Positions 53,601 through 64,000 of a stretch of DNA of 64,000 nucleotides are shown piece by piece. The stretch spans positions 24,114,875-24,178,874 of the forward strand of contig OZ234495.1 in the NCBI GenBank assembly GCA_965153455.1. Reading direction: 5' to 3'. Under the pieces are notes generated by a model that saw only the letters and a program-made list of their open reading frames with translations, searched no databases and was not told where the DNA came from. The position numbers and the translations under genes are program-made. Each line of letters starts with the position of its first letter. Within the stretch, counting starts at the first letter, position 1. Source of the stretch: Sphagnum compactum. Its lineage: Eukaryota > Bryophyta > Sphagnopsida > Sphagnales.

Positions 53601-55209
53601 TTGCCATAATTCTCTCTCATCCACTCCTTTGATTGTCCTACAAGAATTTTAGGTTTTTATTGGATCTTGTTGGCTCGTGGATTTCCAAGGCCAACTTCAA
53701 TGCATCCCATGAAAGTCTTTCCTTATCTGGGATCAATTTCCCATACATTGAAGACTTATCCTCCTTGTCTTCAACCATGTTGAAGTCCCCACAAATAATC
53801 TAGTTATAATCCCTTGGAATTTTTTCCAACAACAACTCCCACAAAATGTTTTTATCAACATGGTTGTTTGGAGCATAAATGTTGATGATCCTAAGGTCAC
53901 CACATGGTAGCCCTTTCAATGTGATTATTTAGGCTCTATTACCTCCAATGGTTGTATAATCTATCACAAATTTTGCCCATCTAGGATCCATTAGGATGCA
54001 TGTCCCCCTTTTACATGTTGTGCAATGCTGTAGCTCGGATGTGTAATCTTCCTTTGCTTCGCAATCCAAAGTACAACATTGGACCATATAATTTTTCCAA
54101 TGTTCATTGCATTGTCTATCCGAAGCTTGTGCTATTGAAAACAAAAAATGTCCATTTGCAAACCCATGCCTCTTAAGTAATGACGTAATTTGAATGTTTT
54201 TCCATCTTCATTCAACCCCCAAATGTTGTAGAAAACAAGATGCATCTTCATGAGTCACAAATAAATGTTGCAGAATTTCTACCCGTGCTCCCTTCATGTC
54301 TGGCAGCTTTAGCTTGTTTCTCAAAACCCCACAAATCATAGGTTTATTGCGAATTTGATGCATAACCCTTTTTTTAATGGTGGGGTGCCAGATCTATTTC
54401 CCTTTCGTACTATTTTAACTGATATAACATTGTTCTCATTTTTATGGCCACTTCTTAATGCGGTAGCAACAAATTGGATTACATGGTCACCAACCCCTAG
54501 TTTCCCATTTGCATTATTGAAAGGGCCAAGTCTATTATTCAAACCCCTTTCATCTTGTCTAATTTCCGCTTCCCCTTCTTGTTCAGTTGGAGATTACTGC
54601 TTTGTTTGCTCCTCTTTAGATATGCCACTAATTTGGTCTAGAAGACCACACTTTTGCAAGATAATTAATGTTTTTGCATTGTGATTTGGTTTTATGGTTC
54701 ATTCTTCTACGACTATAGCTAATTGTGAAGGCAACATTTGTGAAACCTAAAAGGGGATTGGCTAGATGTGTTTAGCGAACATCCATTGGTTTCACTTGCT
54801 ACAAGGATTCTACCAACTACATTTGTGGTGTTCTTGCATTAGCAACCTCAACGACCTTCTTCTCTTTTGTCTATGCAATGTCAACCACTAATGGGTGGTT
54901 ATTTTGCTCATTTGCAATCTCCTCTTCCTTTTCATTATCAAAGACTTTTGTAAGCCTCACTGTATCTCTCTCTCTCTATAATTGACCTCTTGTTGCCCCC
55001 TACTTCATTGGGTGACCAAGTCATTGGTGCAATTGCAATTGACACAACTCCAATTTCCTTATCCCTAGTCTTACCTCCTTCAAATGGAACTTCTTTCTCC
55101 ACCACAAATTCTTTCACCTTCAAGTTTTGTTGCCTTAGCGTGTTAATGTACTTTTTTGCAAGGTTTTTTGTAATCTCATCCTGTGTATTACCAAACTCAG
55201 GATACTAGT

Positions 55210-56225
55210 GCTGTCTTTTCCTGACTTTATATGGATATCTCTATTAGATCTGATGACTGTGTGAATTCAACACAAGTGATGGGATCAGTGTTGTTTCACA
55301 TGGACCCATCTTGATGCAATAAACCAAAACTGATCGACAGCCTAATTCCTCACAGTTATATTTCTCATTACATTAGATTTCTTAGCCTGGCAGATTCAGC
55401 ATTTCTTTGCAAACTATTTAACTATATTTCTTAAATGGAAAAAAAAAAAGTTTCATTCAGGCAAAGCTATTGTATAATGGATTTTGCCTGAATTTTGGAT
55501 ACATTATTATTTACATATCTACAAACCCACCACCCTTGCGCTGGTGAGCTGATGAAGCCATTCACTGTAATGGGCAGTCAGAGTCATGGCAGCTCACCAC
55601 TAGTACCATACCTTCAACTCATGTTCGACAAATCTTGCCAATTTTTATTTCATTTTTGAAACAAAGGGGGTCCCGCAGCCCCAATTTGAATATTTCAGAA
55701 TTTCAACAATTAGTCTCTAAGTCCACCAGTAAGTTTGAAACTTATTCTCTGTTTTGAACTGGTTCAATGTTTTGGTGTGATTTTTGCTTCATCCTCTATT
55801 TGCAAGAAACTGGTCCAATTTTGCTTTCATAGTCTAACCATCTCTGCTACTACCAAAACTATTGGTTTGATCAGGAAAGAAAGAGTGCATTTATGTAAAT
55901 TATTGTCATAATAAAAAGAAGACCTTGGTTTTTATTCTGTTCAAACTAACTGCACTCATTCTTGTCGTGTTCTAGATTTTGTTTCAGGTTGGCTGGAATT
56001 CACACCCAAAATGGTTTTGTTGGAGTTTCTCTCTGTACAATGGCATCAATATAATCAGGATGTCAAGAAACCTGTTTAGTTGAGAAATGAGCAATCCCTG
56101 GCTGGCTGATTTCAGTTTCTATTACTAATGGGTTCCTCTGTAATTTGCTGTTGAAGAACCTGCATCATGTGAATAAGCAGTAGCCATCATGATGGGCAAT
56201 ATGAGACATTTTACACTACGGTGGG
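55210..56225 (-). other. Downstream flank/3'UTR of the GT25-like gene
   Basis: No coding block is visible on either strand. The transcript end of the gene at 56226-57747 should fall here. Confidence 0.4.
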
Positions 56226-57747
56226 TTAGGTTCCCTTCTTGGGCTGTTTAGCATCAATTATGGAGGGGTACTTTAGTCTGTCTTGATATAGCAACCCATA
56301 ATGGTTCATTTTCCTCAGTGGGGTCTTCAAATTGCTACCCAAGTACCAGAACTTGTGTACGTCAGTCTGGTATGTTTTGAATACAAGGTCCAAGTGCATT
56401 CCAACCTGACTAGAAGGTAGCTTCATCTTGTGCACAACTGACAGGAAGCCAGCTGCTTTCCATTTGGTGAGCCCAAATGCATGTGTGCAAGCGCCGATGC
56501 AGCGTGAAGCTTCCAATCCATTCTTCAGGTGTGCCTTGTTTGCGCATTGGTGTGGCCCACAGATCCCTAGGTACATGATCCCATCCGCAGCAGCCAACTC
56601 CATCCCTTCCAGAATTGCATCATGTGCATCAATGGGTGTCACTCTAGGGTTCAGTGCAATGTCGTTCTCAAAGAAGAAGCGCCACGAATCCAGTTTAGCA
56701 CTCCTGTCATCCACAAACTTCTGGAACGAGTCCAGGAAGCTCATGCGGTTGGAGAATGCCTTTTTGTACCTGTCGTTGTGGTATCTTCTGGAGCCATGGT
56801 ATGCTTCCAGAGCCTTGTCAACTTCCTCAGATTGGTAAGAGAAAGGGATGACACGGTGTACCTGGATTTGCAGATCATCCAGAACCTTCTTTGAGTTGTT
56901 GAAGCGCTCATCCAGTGTCCCACTAAGGATGTAGCCTTGTATTATACCAGGTTTGTCATCTCCTTGAAACTGATCTACAGCTGTGGATGATGATGCATTC
57001 TTAAGTGCTTCCAACTCAGATTCCAGTGCGGAGCAATTCAGGGTTGAGCTGTGTAGCTGCTGCAGACTGCTGGTGACCCCATTGAAGCTCTCTTGTGCAA
57101 TTGCACGTGTGATTGCTAAGACCGATGTCACCAAGCATACAACAGTCATAAGGTGCAGTGCTGTAGCTGTCTTGAGATTCTTTGGGATCCTATTCACAAG
57201 CCTAGTCACAATTTGTGCAAACCTTGACTGATCACCTGCCACATCCAAAAAATATATATCACGAGTCCATTTTCGAGTAGCAAACCTCTGGGATTCAATT
57301 TTCTAGAAGGCTTTCAACATTTTTTTGGGTTCTAAATTGCCTGAAGAGGAGTGACAAATCCCACACTGACACTCCAGACCAAAATATATCCAAACTACAC
57401 TTGATTGCTACTACATCATGAAGCTCACTCCAAACATATTCCATTGATACTTTGGCAGGATGCTCATTCCTTGCAAATGATCGATCCCACAACCATTTGC
57501 TGCAAGTAGTTCTGGTGATGGGAAGAATTATAGCAGCAAGACAATATCTTTGCACTTCACCACCCTAATAAATATGCATCCAAGAATGATTATTTTCCTT
57601 GGAAACACAAGGAAAGCAATTCCCCTTGATCATCAGCCTGCAGACTGTTTGTTGGGTCCACCTGAAAACCCAACTTAGAATTGCAAGGATTATGTATTCT
57701 CTCTCACCAGGATACTCCAGGGTTGCTGTCGAGAAGATCGACATCAT
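56226..57747 (-). CDS. Type II membrane protein, putative GT25-like glycosyltransferase, two exons, 349 aa
   Basis: The long exon 56226-57235 (stop TAA) is open upstream only to a TTG, so I looked for a splice. An acceptor 'ttggatgtggcag' precedes 57235, and a donor CCTG|GTGAGAG lies at 57708/57707. Joining 57708-57747 (ATG at 57747) keeps phase and gives a 349-aa protein beginning MMSIFSTATLEYPG. A single hydrophobic segment at about 39-58 (LHLMTVVCLVTSVLAI) with basic residues before it suggests a Golgi-type signal anchor. Asn-X-Ser/Thr sites follow. The lumenal part has YILSGTLDERFNNSKKVL, then SWRFFFENDIALNP, DGIMYLGICGPHQC, THAFGLTKWKAAGFL and KFWYLGSN. Placement of an acidic ExD-like motif after WRFFF and the A-[FY]-x-L block recall GT25/GT-A glycosyltransferases, but Asn replaces the first Asp of the usual EDD. 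Known relatives were not recognised; function is inference. An upstream exon is possible. Confidence 0.6.
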
Positions 57748-58077
57748 CCCTGTAAAGCTGCTCCTTGCATCCAGTGCAGTTCGACAACGTCTGGAACATG
57801 AAATTTTTTTGCTGCAGACGATCAGATATTTTTGCTACTGGACAATGATCTTTGATTGATGAAAAAAACCCATCTTCTATCTGTTTAAAGTGCTACAATT
57901 AGCAGCAGCAATTTGGCAAACCCTAGCTAGCCACTGAGATTTTGCTTCCAACTCCAAATATGATTCATTGATTTTACCATAGGTATAATAATAAGCAACT
58001 CTTCCTGAACACTAGTACTGAGAAAAAGCAATTTGCACAACAAACCCAAACCCAATTAGTCCCTTTAAACCAGAAGA

Positions 58078-58087
58078 TATATAAAAA
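58078..58087 (+). promoter_or_regulatory. TATA box of the small secreted protein gene
   Basis: TATATAAAAA lies 178 nt upstream of the ATG at 58256. Initiation near 58110 would leave a 5'UTR of about 145 nt without another ATG in good context. Confidence 0.6.
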
Positions 58088-58255
58088 CCAATTGGGTGCA
58101 AATGATTTCCACACAAGAAAACCAAAAAAATAAAATTCCAAACAAGAATTTCCTTGAAAGCAAATAGACTCTCTCCAAACAGTTTTGTCTACCCCAACCA
58201 GCCAGCCAGGCAAACAAACACAAGGCTGAAAAACCAAAACAAAATTCACATCATC

Positions 58256-58588
58256 ATGGCTCCTCCTGATAAGCAAGCAGCAGCTATGATGATGATGCTG
58301 CTGCTGCTGCTGTACATCAGTGTAATTCTAAGTGTGCAGGCAAAAACCTCACCAGCAGAAGAAGAAGAGAAGACTTTCAGTTGCATCAACATACGCAAAA
58401 ATCCTTCAGTGTTCAATTCTTTTGCTGCAATTAATTCTTCAACACTCGGTTTAAGGAAGTCACCGCTTTGTTTCTACAGGATCTGTGGAGCACAAAGGAG
58501 GGCGCCTGCCTCCAGGCAGCAAACTTGTGTCCGAGCTCTAAACAGAAGAATCCGCTGCCTGCCACAACACGCTCCAGAACATACATGA
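58256..58588 (+). CDS. Small secreted protein with five cysteines in the mature part, 110 aa, function unknown
   Basis: The ATG at 58256 has a good context (ATCATGG); the longer open frame upstream has no ATG. Residues 11-28 form a hydrophobic signal peptide (four Met, five Leu, then YISVILSVQA) with likely cleavage after Ala29 or thereabouts. An acidic stretch (PAEEEEK) follows. The mature part has cysteines at 43, 72, 77, 91 and 101 and a basic C-terminal half (LRKSP, AQRRAPASR, NRRIR), which would suit an apoplastic peptide or peptide precursor. I recognise no family (not a clear RALF, EPF, defensin or LTP). It has its own TATA box and stands head to head with the gene at 56226-57747. The odd number of cysteines and lack of homology mean that it could still be a chance frame. 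Confidence 0.5.
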   Translation: MAPPDKQAAAMMMMLLLLLYISVILSVQAKTSPAEEEEKTFSCINIRKNPSVFNSFAAINSSTLGLRKSPLCFYRICGAQRRAPASRQQTCVRALNRRIRCLPQHAPEHT

Positions 58589-58649
58589 ATTTGTTATGAA
58601 TTTCAAGCTCAACAAAAGTGCAGATCTTCAGAATTGTAGGAAACCACAA

Positions 58650-59760
58650 AAGAGACGATGACGAAGAAGAAGAAGAAGAAAGAAGAAAAGACGTGATTAG
58701 TGTGAATCATTAACTCTTAATTAAACATACTTAATTAATTAGTCATTTAAATTGATCAACAAAAATTAAGACAATGGCGCAAGCTTAAGAGAAAATTAAG
58801 TTATTCTGGAAATGAAAAATAAAAAAAGGGCAAAATTGTAATCAAATTACAAAAACAGGATCAGATTTTTTTTTTAATAAAAAAAAAATTGTGATATAAT
58901 TCTACCGTTTGGACGAATTTTTTTCTTACAAATTATTGCCATTTAATTTTTATTGGCAATTAATTTCTTTGGGTGCTGGCTATTGATGTTCAAAACTTCT
59001 TCAACTGGCAACAGAAATTTAATTTAATTTAATTTAATTATTAAAAAAACCCTGAAAACCATAATAAGATCAATTAAACCATAAAAAGACCTTCCTTCAT
59101 TTTTCTATTTTCTAGTGTAATTGGAGAGCACCTTCCTTACGGAACAAATTTTTTTTCACTTTTGATGTTGGGAGGTCATTTCAAAAGACGGAACACCCCA
59201 CAATCACCGGCATTCCGTATAAGGGGAAGGCGTGCTCTGTGGGTCCTCACTTAATTTAATTTGAGGGTTGTAGGCTTGAGGGTATGGGCCCCAAAATAAT
59301 TACGAGAGGAGACGGCCTTCCCGAGCATAAAGCAGGAAAGGTTTTTTTTAATTCAAATGGCGAAAGGTCGGTCGAGTAGTCATGCAATTAGTGAAAGGCT
59401 CCTACCGATGGGCCCCAATCTTTCCCGTCGAGTGCGCAAATTATGTGTCCAAAGCAAACATGCAATGACAAAATGGAGCGGAAAGGAAAGTATGCGTCCA
59501 ATGAGACCCCCCCCATCTCCCCTTCCGGCCCCTTTACTTTGAGAAAAAATTTAAATATTCAAAGGCCGTGAAATTCACCCGCCCCCCACCTTCGGGCCCC
59601 TTTACTTTGAGAAAGAAATTTCAATATTGGAAAGCCATTCCTTTGCTTTTGTCTTCTTTTTCTTTTGAAGGGTTTGGGGCCCCTCTAGGGTGTTCTAGGG
59701 ACCATTGACCTCAAATGTGCAATTTTGGCCCTTTTTAGTGGCCCTACTTGTTGCATTTTA
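58650..59760. other. Intergenic, no supported gene
   Basis: A (GAA)n run at about 58660-58690, 'ttaattaa' runs and C-rich stretches near 59500-59600 are present. 'cggcccctttactttgagaaa' occurs twice (about 59526 and 59595), a short direct repeat. Confidence 0.4.
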
Positions 59761-59770
59761 TTTTCTTGGG

Positions 59771-59908
59771 ATGGATGAAATGTCCGTCCGGTAATAGACG
59801 GATGACGGGATGCATGAAATGTCCGTCCGGCTTAAATAGATGAATGGATGACAGGATGGATGAAATGTCCGTCCGGTTGGATGACGGGACGAATGACGGG
59901 ACGGATTA
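59771..59908 (+). repeat. GC-richer repeats of 'gatgaaatgtccgtccgg'
   Basis: Three copies start at about 59774, 59813 and 59859, followed by degenerate 'gatgacgggac' units. The spacing is 39 and 46 bp. Confidence 0.7.
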
Positions 59909-59985
59909 AGGGAAGCTTCACGACGTCCTTTACTATATATAATAATTATATTAGCCCTCACTACCAAAGGAAAAGAAGGGTATTG

Positions 59986-60410
59986 TGGGGGGGGGGGGGG
60001 AGTTATTGGGTTTTTGGGTTGTTATTAGTATTGGGTGCCAAATTTAGTGTTGAGAATTATGGGTAAACAACTAGCATACTACCATATATTGTGGTACTTT
60101 CCAAAGAATTAGGGCTATTTTTATGGGTGTAGTAGTAGGAATGTGACAAATGTGGGGGAGGGCTTTTGGGTTGTTAATATTATTATTATTAGTAGGTGCA
60201 AAATTTAGTGTCCAAATTAGAGGTATACATTAGCATACTACCATATTGTGGTAGTTTCTAAAGAATTAGGGTTACTTTTAATGGGTGTAGTAGGAATGTG
60301 ACAAATATGGGGAGGAGGAGGAGGAGGAGGGGGGTTTGGGTTGTTAATATTAATGGGTGCAAAATTAGGGTTACTTTTAATGGGTGTAGTAGGAATGTGA
60401 CAAATGTAGA
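59986..60410 (+). repeat. Poly(G) run and tandem triplication
   Basis: An uninterrupted run of about 14 G at 59987-60000 is followed by three diverged copies of a unit. Each contains 'ttgggttgttaatatta', 'gtgcaaaattta', 'gcatactaccatattgtggta', 'aagaattagggttactttta' and 'gggtgtagtaggaatgtgac' (anchors near 60143, 60298 and 60397). The last copy is shortened. The second copy ends in a GGA microsatellite (60310-60328). Confidence 0.7.
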
Positions 60411-61189
60411 GAAGAGATTTGTTTCTAAATTTTTTAATTTTATTTTTTCTCATTGGAGTTTGTGAGATTAGGCAAGTACTTGGGCAGGTACTTTCGGGTA
60501 CCTTTTTTTTTGAAGAAAAAGGAATGTAGGTTGCCAAGGAGGGGCCATGTGGAGTCATTGTGGAATTTTTGTGTTTTTTTAAAAAACTAAAAAAAAATTA
60601 GGTGGGTAGGGACACACAATTCTTTTGACTTCAATATTTTGGGAGGAGAATGGGGGAATTGGGACTTTTGTGAAGGAAAAAACCCAACAAAGAGAAAAAA
60701 TACCCACAAAAGGGATCAAAGTAGGTAGAAGAGGAGGATGGTAAAGCATTACCTAGTAGTGATAATTGAGTTGCTTGGGGGGTTTTGTTATTCAACGTAA
60801 ATTGCATGATTTCATGTATGAATATTTTCCATTTTGCTTTTTTTGGGTTGCTTTTTTTTTGTTTGATGAAAGCAGCAAAGGAAGTGTTTACAAAAGGGAA
60901 GTGTATGAATTACAAAATAAAATTCATTGAAAGAATATATTTTTAAATCATTATAAGTAGTACCATGTCAATGAAAAGAACAAAACTTTTGTTGCAATAA
61001 TTTTTTTGGCAATCCATGGCTTTGGAACTTTGTGGTGTACAATTGATTCTTGTGAGTTGCCACGGTGTCCAAAGGATTCTATGTACATATATGACTTTCC
61101 AAAAGACTTGAAAAGAATTAAAAATTAAAGCACACAAGTAATGATACAAAACCTTATTTGTAAATAACTATTACATATTGTATTGTTAC
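60411..61189. other. Intergenic, no supported gene
   Basis: AT-rich DNA with short open frames that match nothing. Confidence 0.35.
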
Positions 61190-61445
61190 TTCACACTCAA
61201 GATAACTAAGAAAGCAAATTCGGATGACCAAATCCAACCATTCCATTGGCTTGAAAAAAATAAAATCTTGTCTACATACAACCTTATTTTGTTGAACATT
61301 AAAAGTAATGATCCCTTCTTACCATTTCCATTGGTCCTTTAAAGTTCTCTCAAACCAACCAAACGAACCGTATAACACACGTTTATGTGTTAGGTCACTC
61401 AAGATAATGAAGGAAAAAGTTTCAGATCACCAAATCCAGCAATTT
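61190..61445. repeat. Diverged direct repeat about 200 bp apart
   Basis: 'actcaagataactaag' with 'gatgaccaaatccaacca' (about 61195-61245) recurs as 'actcaagataatgaag' with 'gatcaccaaatccagca' (about 61396-61442). Confidence 0.5.
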
Positions 61446-61604
61446 ATTCACATAACGGTTTTTCTTCACACTTACACACAAGACTCTTCAACGGCCTCTA
61501 TATATTAGTAAAACTACAACCCTTGTCTGTTTATGAAGAGGGTTTAAAAGGGGGAGTGAAATTGAAACTTGAAAGGCCATGCAATTCTATGGAATACATT
61601 TAAT

Positions 61605-61735
61605 TGTGTTGTGTCATTATTAGTTGTGGGTGCCTCACAAGTCCAACTTTTCTTTTTTTTTTCCTTTTTTTTGCAATGAGCCAATTTGATTGGCCCATCA
61701 CCAAAAAAAAGTTGATACCATGCAGGCTCTCCAAA
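61605..61735. repeat. Dispersed repeat family, copy 4
   Basis: 'attagttgtgggtgcctcac', a T-rich run, 'gcaatgagccaatttgattgg' split by one base, and 'cccatcaccaaaa' match the copies at 20505-20590 and 22430-22815. Confidence 0.5.
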
Positions 61736-63012
61736 ATAGAAGATTTTATGGAAAGATGAAGTGCCCTCTCCCTTTGGCCCACCGATAATAGGTGAGAAGG
61801 GGAGGACTTTGGGCAAAACATATGGGATTAAAGCCAGGTGCTATTGGGAACACCTTTGGGGAAACACTTTGGGAACTTGAAAGGAACATGTTGGGAACAA
61901 AGGAAAAAGGGGGAACATGTTGGGGGGAGAGGGAGAATCTTTAAAATGGATTGCTTGTAGTGCACCTTGTGCCATTGATCCAAATGGGGTCATCTAATTT
62001 AGGCTTTAAAATGCACGACTTTTCAAAAAACACTCGATTGAAAAAAAAATGTTATTTGGTCAAAACGTGAACTCAAATGTCATTGGAATTTCCAAGTTAT
62101 CTTGTATGGTAACTTGGAAATGCCCCAATGCCATTCAAAAGTAAAGTTGAATATTTTAGTTAACTAGCACATGGACCATGGTTTTGGTTAATTGGGACCT
62201 ACAACCAATAATTTGCAAAAGATTGATGCATGTCTACCCTCCATGGAAAGTTGGTGTCAACTAATTCCATGGTCGTATCACAATCGTTTCTTTGGTTGGA
62301 AAGCCAACATACATAAAGTTCTGAGGGCAATACTTTAATGCATATATGCATACGTATGCAAGAAACTTTGTTAATATAAGACGTTGCAAGTGTTGTTCTT
62401 GTCAAAGAAGTCAATTTCCGAGTAACATAAATGCCATCACCAAGAAGAACAACTAGGTCATTGCCTTCCGATTGTTCTATTGAAAACCAATCATCACACC
62501 CTTTTAATAATTTTAAAGTTATCTTGGCACATTAATCAACTAGGGTTAGTGATTGATTGTGGCCATTTTAACCATTTTAATTGGGAATGCATAGTTCCTA
62601 AAGGTTTTCTTTAGGAGTGATCTATAAAAATTTGTGCATCCTAGAGGACCAAATTTCTTCTTTCTATACCATCTAAGTTGTTCAACATCCATACAAGTGA
62701 TCGTGGGACATAACAAGAGAAATGAGTGCACCCAACTTGAACACATTTGATGCACACCTCACAAAGTGGACCATTTTTTAATTTTAATTTTAAAAACTTT
62801 CCCCTTTTAAAAAGTGTTGAGTATTTTTTTTTTTGGTTATGTCCTTTGTCCCTTCTTTTCCATGAGTTGATAACATCTTAGTAACAAACTCAATCATTAT
62901 GTACATAAAATTTTGGATGAGCAATGAGTTAAAAAATTATTGGATACAAATAGTTAACTAATGTGGAAGCCATATCTTGGGCAAAAACATTTAATATGTC
63001 CATCTTGAAAGT
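61736..63012. other. Intergenic, no supported gene
   Basis: No coding block, RNA gene or element border is visible. Confidence 0.35.
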
Positions 63013-63051
63013 CTAAACCCTAAGCCCTAAACCCCTAAACCCTAAACCCTT
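63013..63051 (-). repeat. Interstitial telomere-like repeat (CCCTAAA)n, imperfect
   Basis: About five units of the plant telomere sequence with two changed units (CTAAGCC, CTAAACCC with extra C). Opposite orientation to the copy at 37798. Confidence 0.85.
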
Positions 63052-64000
63052 TTGTTGGTCAAATGTTTTGTACACCTTACCGAAGCAACAATGGTTGCAA
63101 TTGAGAAGATACTATCATTCAAATGCATGGGTTATATTATTAATATCATGCAATTTTTTGGCATTAGTTCAAACTTTGAAAACAAAATGAGTATTTTCCA
63201 AAAATGCATTTCAATTGTTGATTGTGTGGAATTTGTTGGGTTGTAGTATATAATAGAGATGACAACTTGGGTTGGGACCTTGTTGGATCTCAATGACAAC
63301 GAATAAAAATGGTGGCACAAGGGAGCATATATAGACTTTTTCAAATGAATGCATATGCCATAATGCTTTGATCCTCGTCTTTCCTGATGTGGAAGCTTGC
63401 CATGTGTGTTGAACTTTGTGTAAATGGGAGTCAGTCAAGAGTGGAAGTAAAAGCTTGCCCACGAGCTGCAATGTGTCTTTACTTTTTTTCTTTTTTTATT
63501 TTATGAAGAAACTTGTCCAATTCTTTGAAAGGAAATTTTCAATTTGGGTGAAAGCATGATAAAGTAATTAAAAAAGTAGTAGTTTTATGCACCTAATTTG
63601 AAACCTTCTTTTATTGTTGCCAAGTGACAAAAATTCATCATAAATAATCCATGGTCCCATTACATCGGCACATTTAAAAATTTAGCTTAAATGTTAAATA
63701 CACAACATTTAACATAATTGAAATAATGTTATTTAAAGATGACGAATAATCTATATTAATATATTTGGAAACAATACTTGGACAATTGATTATGTTAAAT
63801 AAATTTTTTCAATAATCAAATATGGTAAGATGAAAACCACTAAAAGAATAAAAGGTCTTTGTAAGTACGATGTCAAGTTTCAATTGTAATTTTAATTGCA
63901 AAGCACATTTGCAATTGAAAATTATTTTTTGAAATATGGACGAAAATAAAGTGTTAATGGCAACAAGTTGACAATGACACAATCGTGAATGACCCTTGCA
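63052..64000. other. Intergenic, no supported gene
   Basis: AT-rich DNA; overlapping short frames at 63052-63471 are unrecognised. Confidence 0.35.

Larger units (their letters stand above)
47880..55150 (-). mobile_element. Decayed L1-type LINE (non-LTR retrotransposon), interrupted by a CACTA element
   Basis: Read on the - strand, the parts are in LINE order. A possible ORF1/5' region lies at 54300-55150. The APE endonuclease is at about 53560-54150, with IINIYAPNN, CGDFNMVED and ARLDHIYIPN. The reverse transcriptase is at about 51900-53240, with FKLNF...YDKVN, GCPLAPHFFFIA and FVDDT (the YADD-box equivalent) near 52130. After the inserted element comes a zf-RVT domain at 48509-48790 (WRNVWNKRKANKDSCFMWLL, CPSCE, THRFWFC). 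A 3' tail follows, ending with an A run at about 47880-47886. Many in-frame stops, such as after PRDYN and before the GCPLAP block, show that it is dead. Without the insertion the LINE is about 5.4 kb, a normal length. Confidence 0.8.

Overview
The window reads as nuclear DNA of a land plant. It is AT-rich, has spliceosomal GT-AG introns, two interstitial stretches of the plant telomere repeat TTTAGGG, and two recognisable plant signalling genes (a WIN2/PP2C59-type PP2C phosphatase and a CBL-interacting protein kinase). Long non-coding tracts are filled with old, broken transposons: hAT, pogo/Tigger, L1-type LINE, CACTA and TTA-targeted MITEs. The low gene density and this mix would fit a fern, lycophyte or other repeat-rich plant genome, but nothing here fixes the species.

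Layout: 0.7-4.6 kb is a MITE split by a 3.46-kb element with 32-bp terminal inverted repeats. 6.0-7.5 kb is a hAT transposase fossil. 9.7-14.1 kb is the PP2C locus (+ strand): a promoter with 30-bp CCAAT repeats, a long leader carrying another MITE, then a single-exon CDS. 16.6-19.3 kb (- strand) holds a previously hidden set of coding blocks that join with matching splice phases and encode a proline-rich protein. 20-27 kb is repeats and a retroelement fossil. 28.0-35.2 kb (- strand) is a complete 13-coding-exon CIPK gene of 444 aa with a leader intron and a canonical TATA box. 36.5-47.9 kb is MITE, telomere-like, pogo, hairpin and minisatellite sequence. 47.9-55.2 kb (- strand) is a decayed LINE into which a 1,881-bp CACTA element (TSD ATC) has jumped. 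56.2-58.6 kb is a divergent gene pair: a type II membrane protein with a GT25-like glycosyltransferase look (- strand) and a small secreted cysteine-containing protein with its own TATA box (+ strand). 58.7-64 kb is repeats and intergenic DNA.

Working together: CIPKs are activated by calcium-bound CBL proteins through the NAF motif and are counteracted by PP2C phosphatases, so the two best genes belong to related signalling chemistry. They lie about 14 kb apart in opposite orientation and there is no evidence that they are co-regulated. The membrane protein and the secreted protein start about 0.5 kb apart and may share a promoter region. Gene models were made by eye from splice consensus, reading phase and family knowledge; no search or transcript evidence was available.
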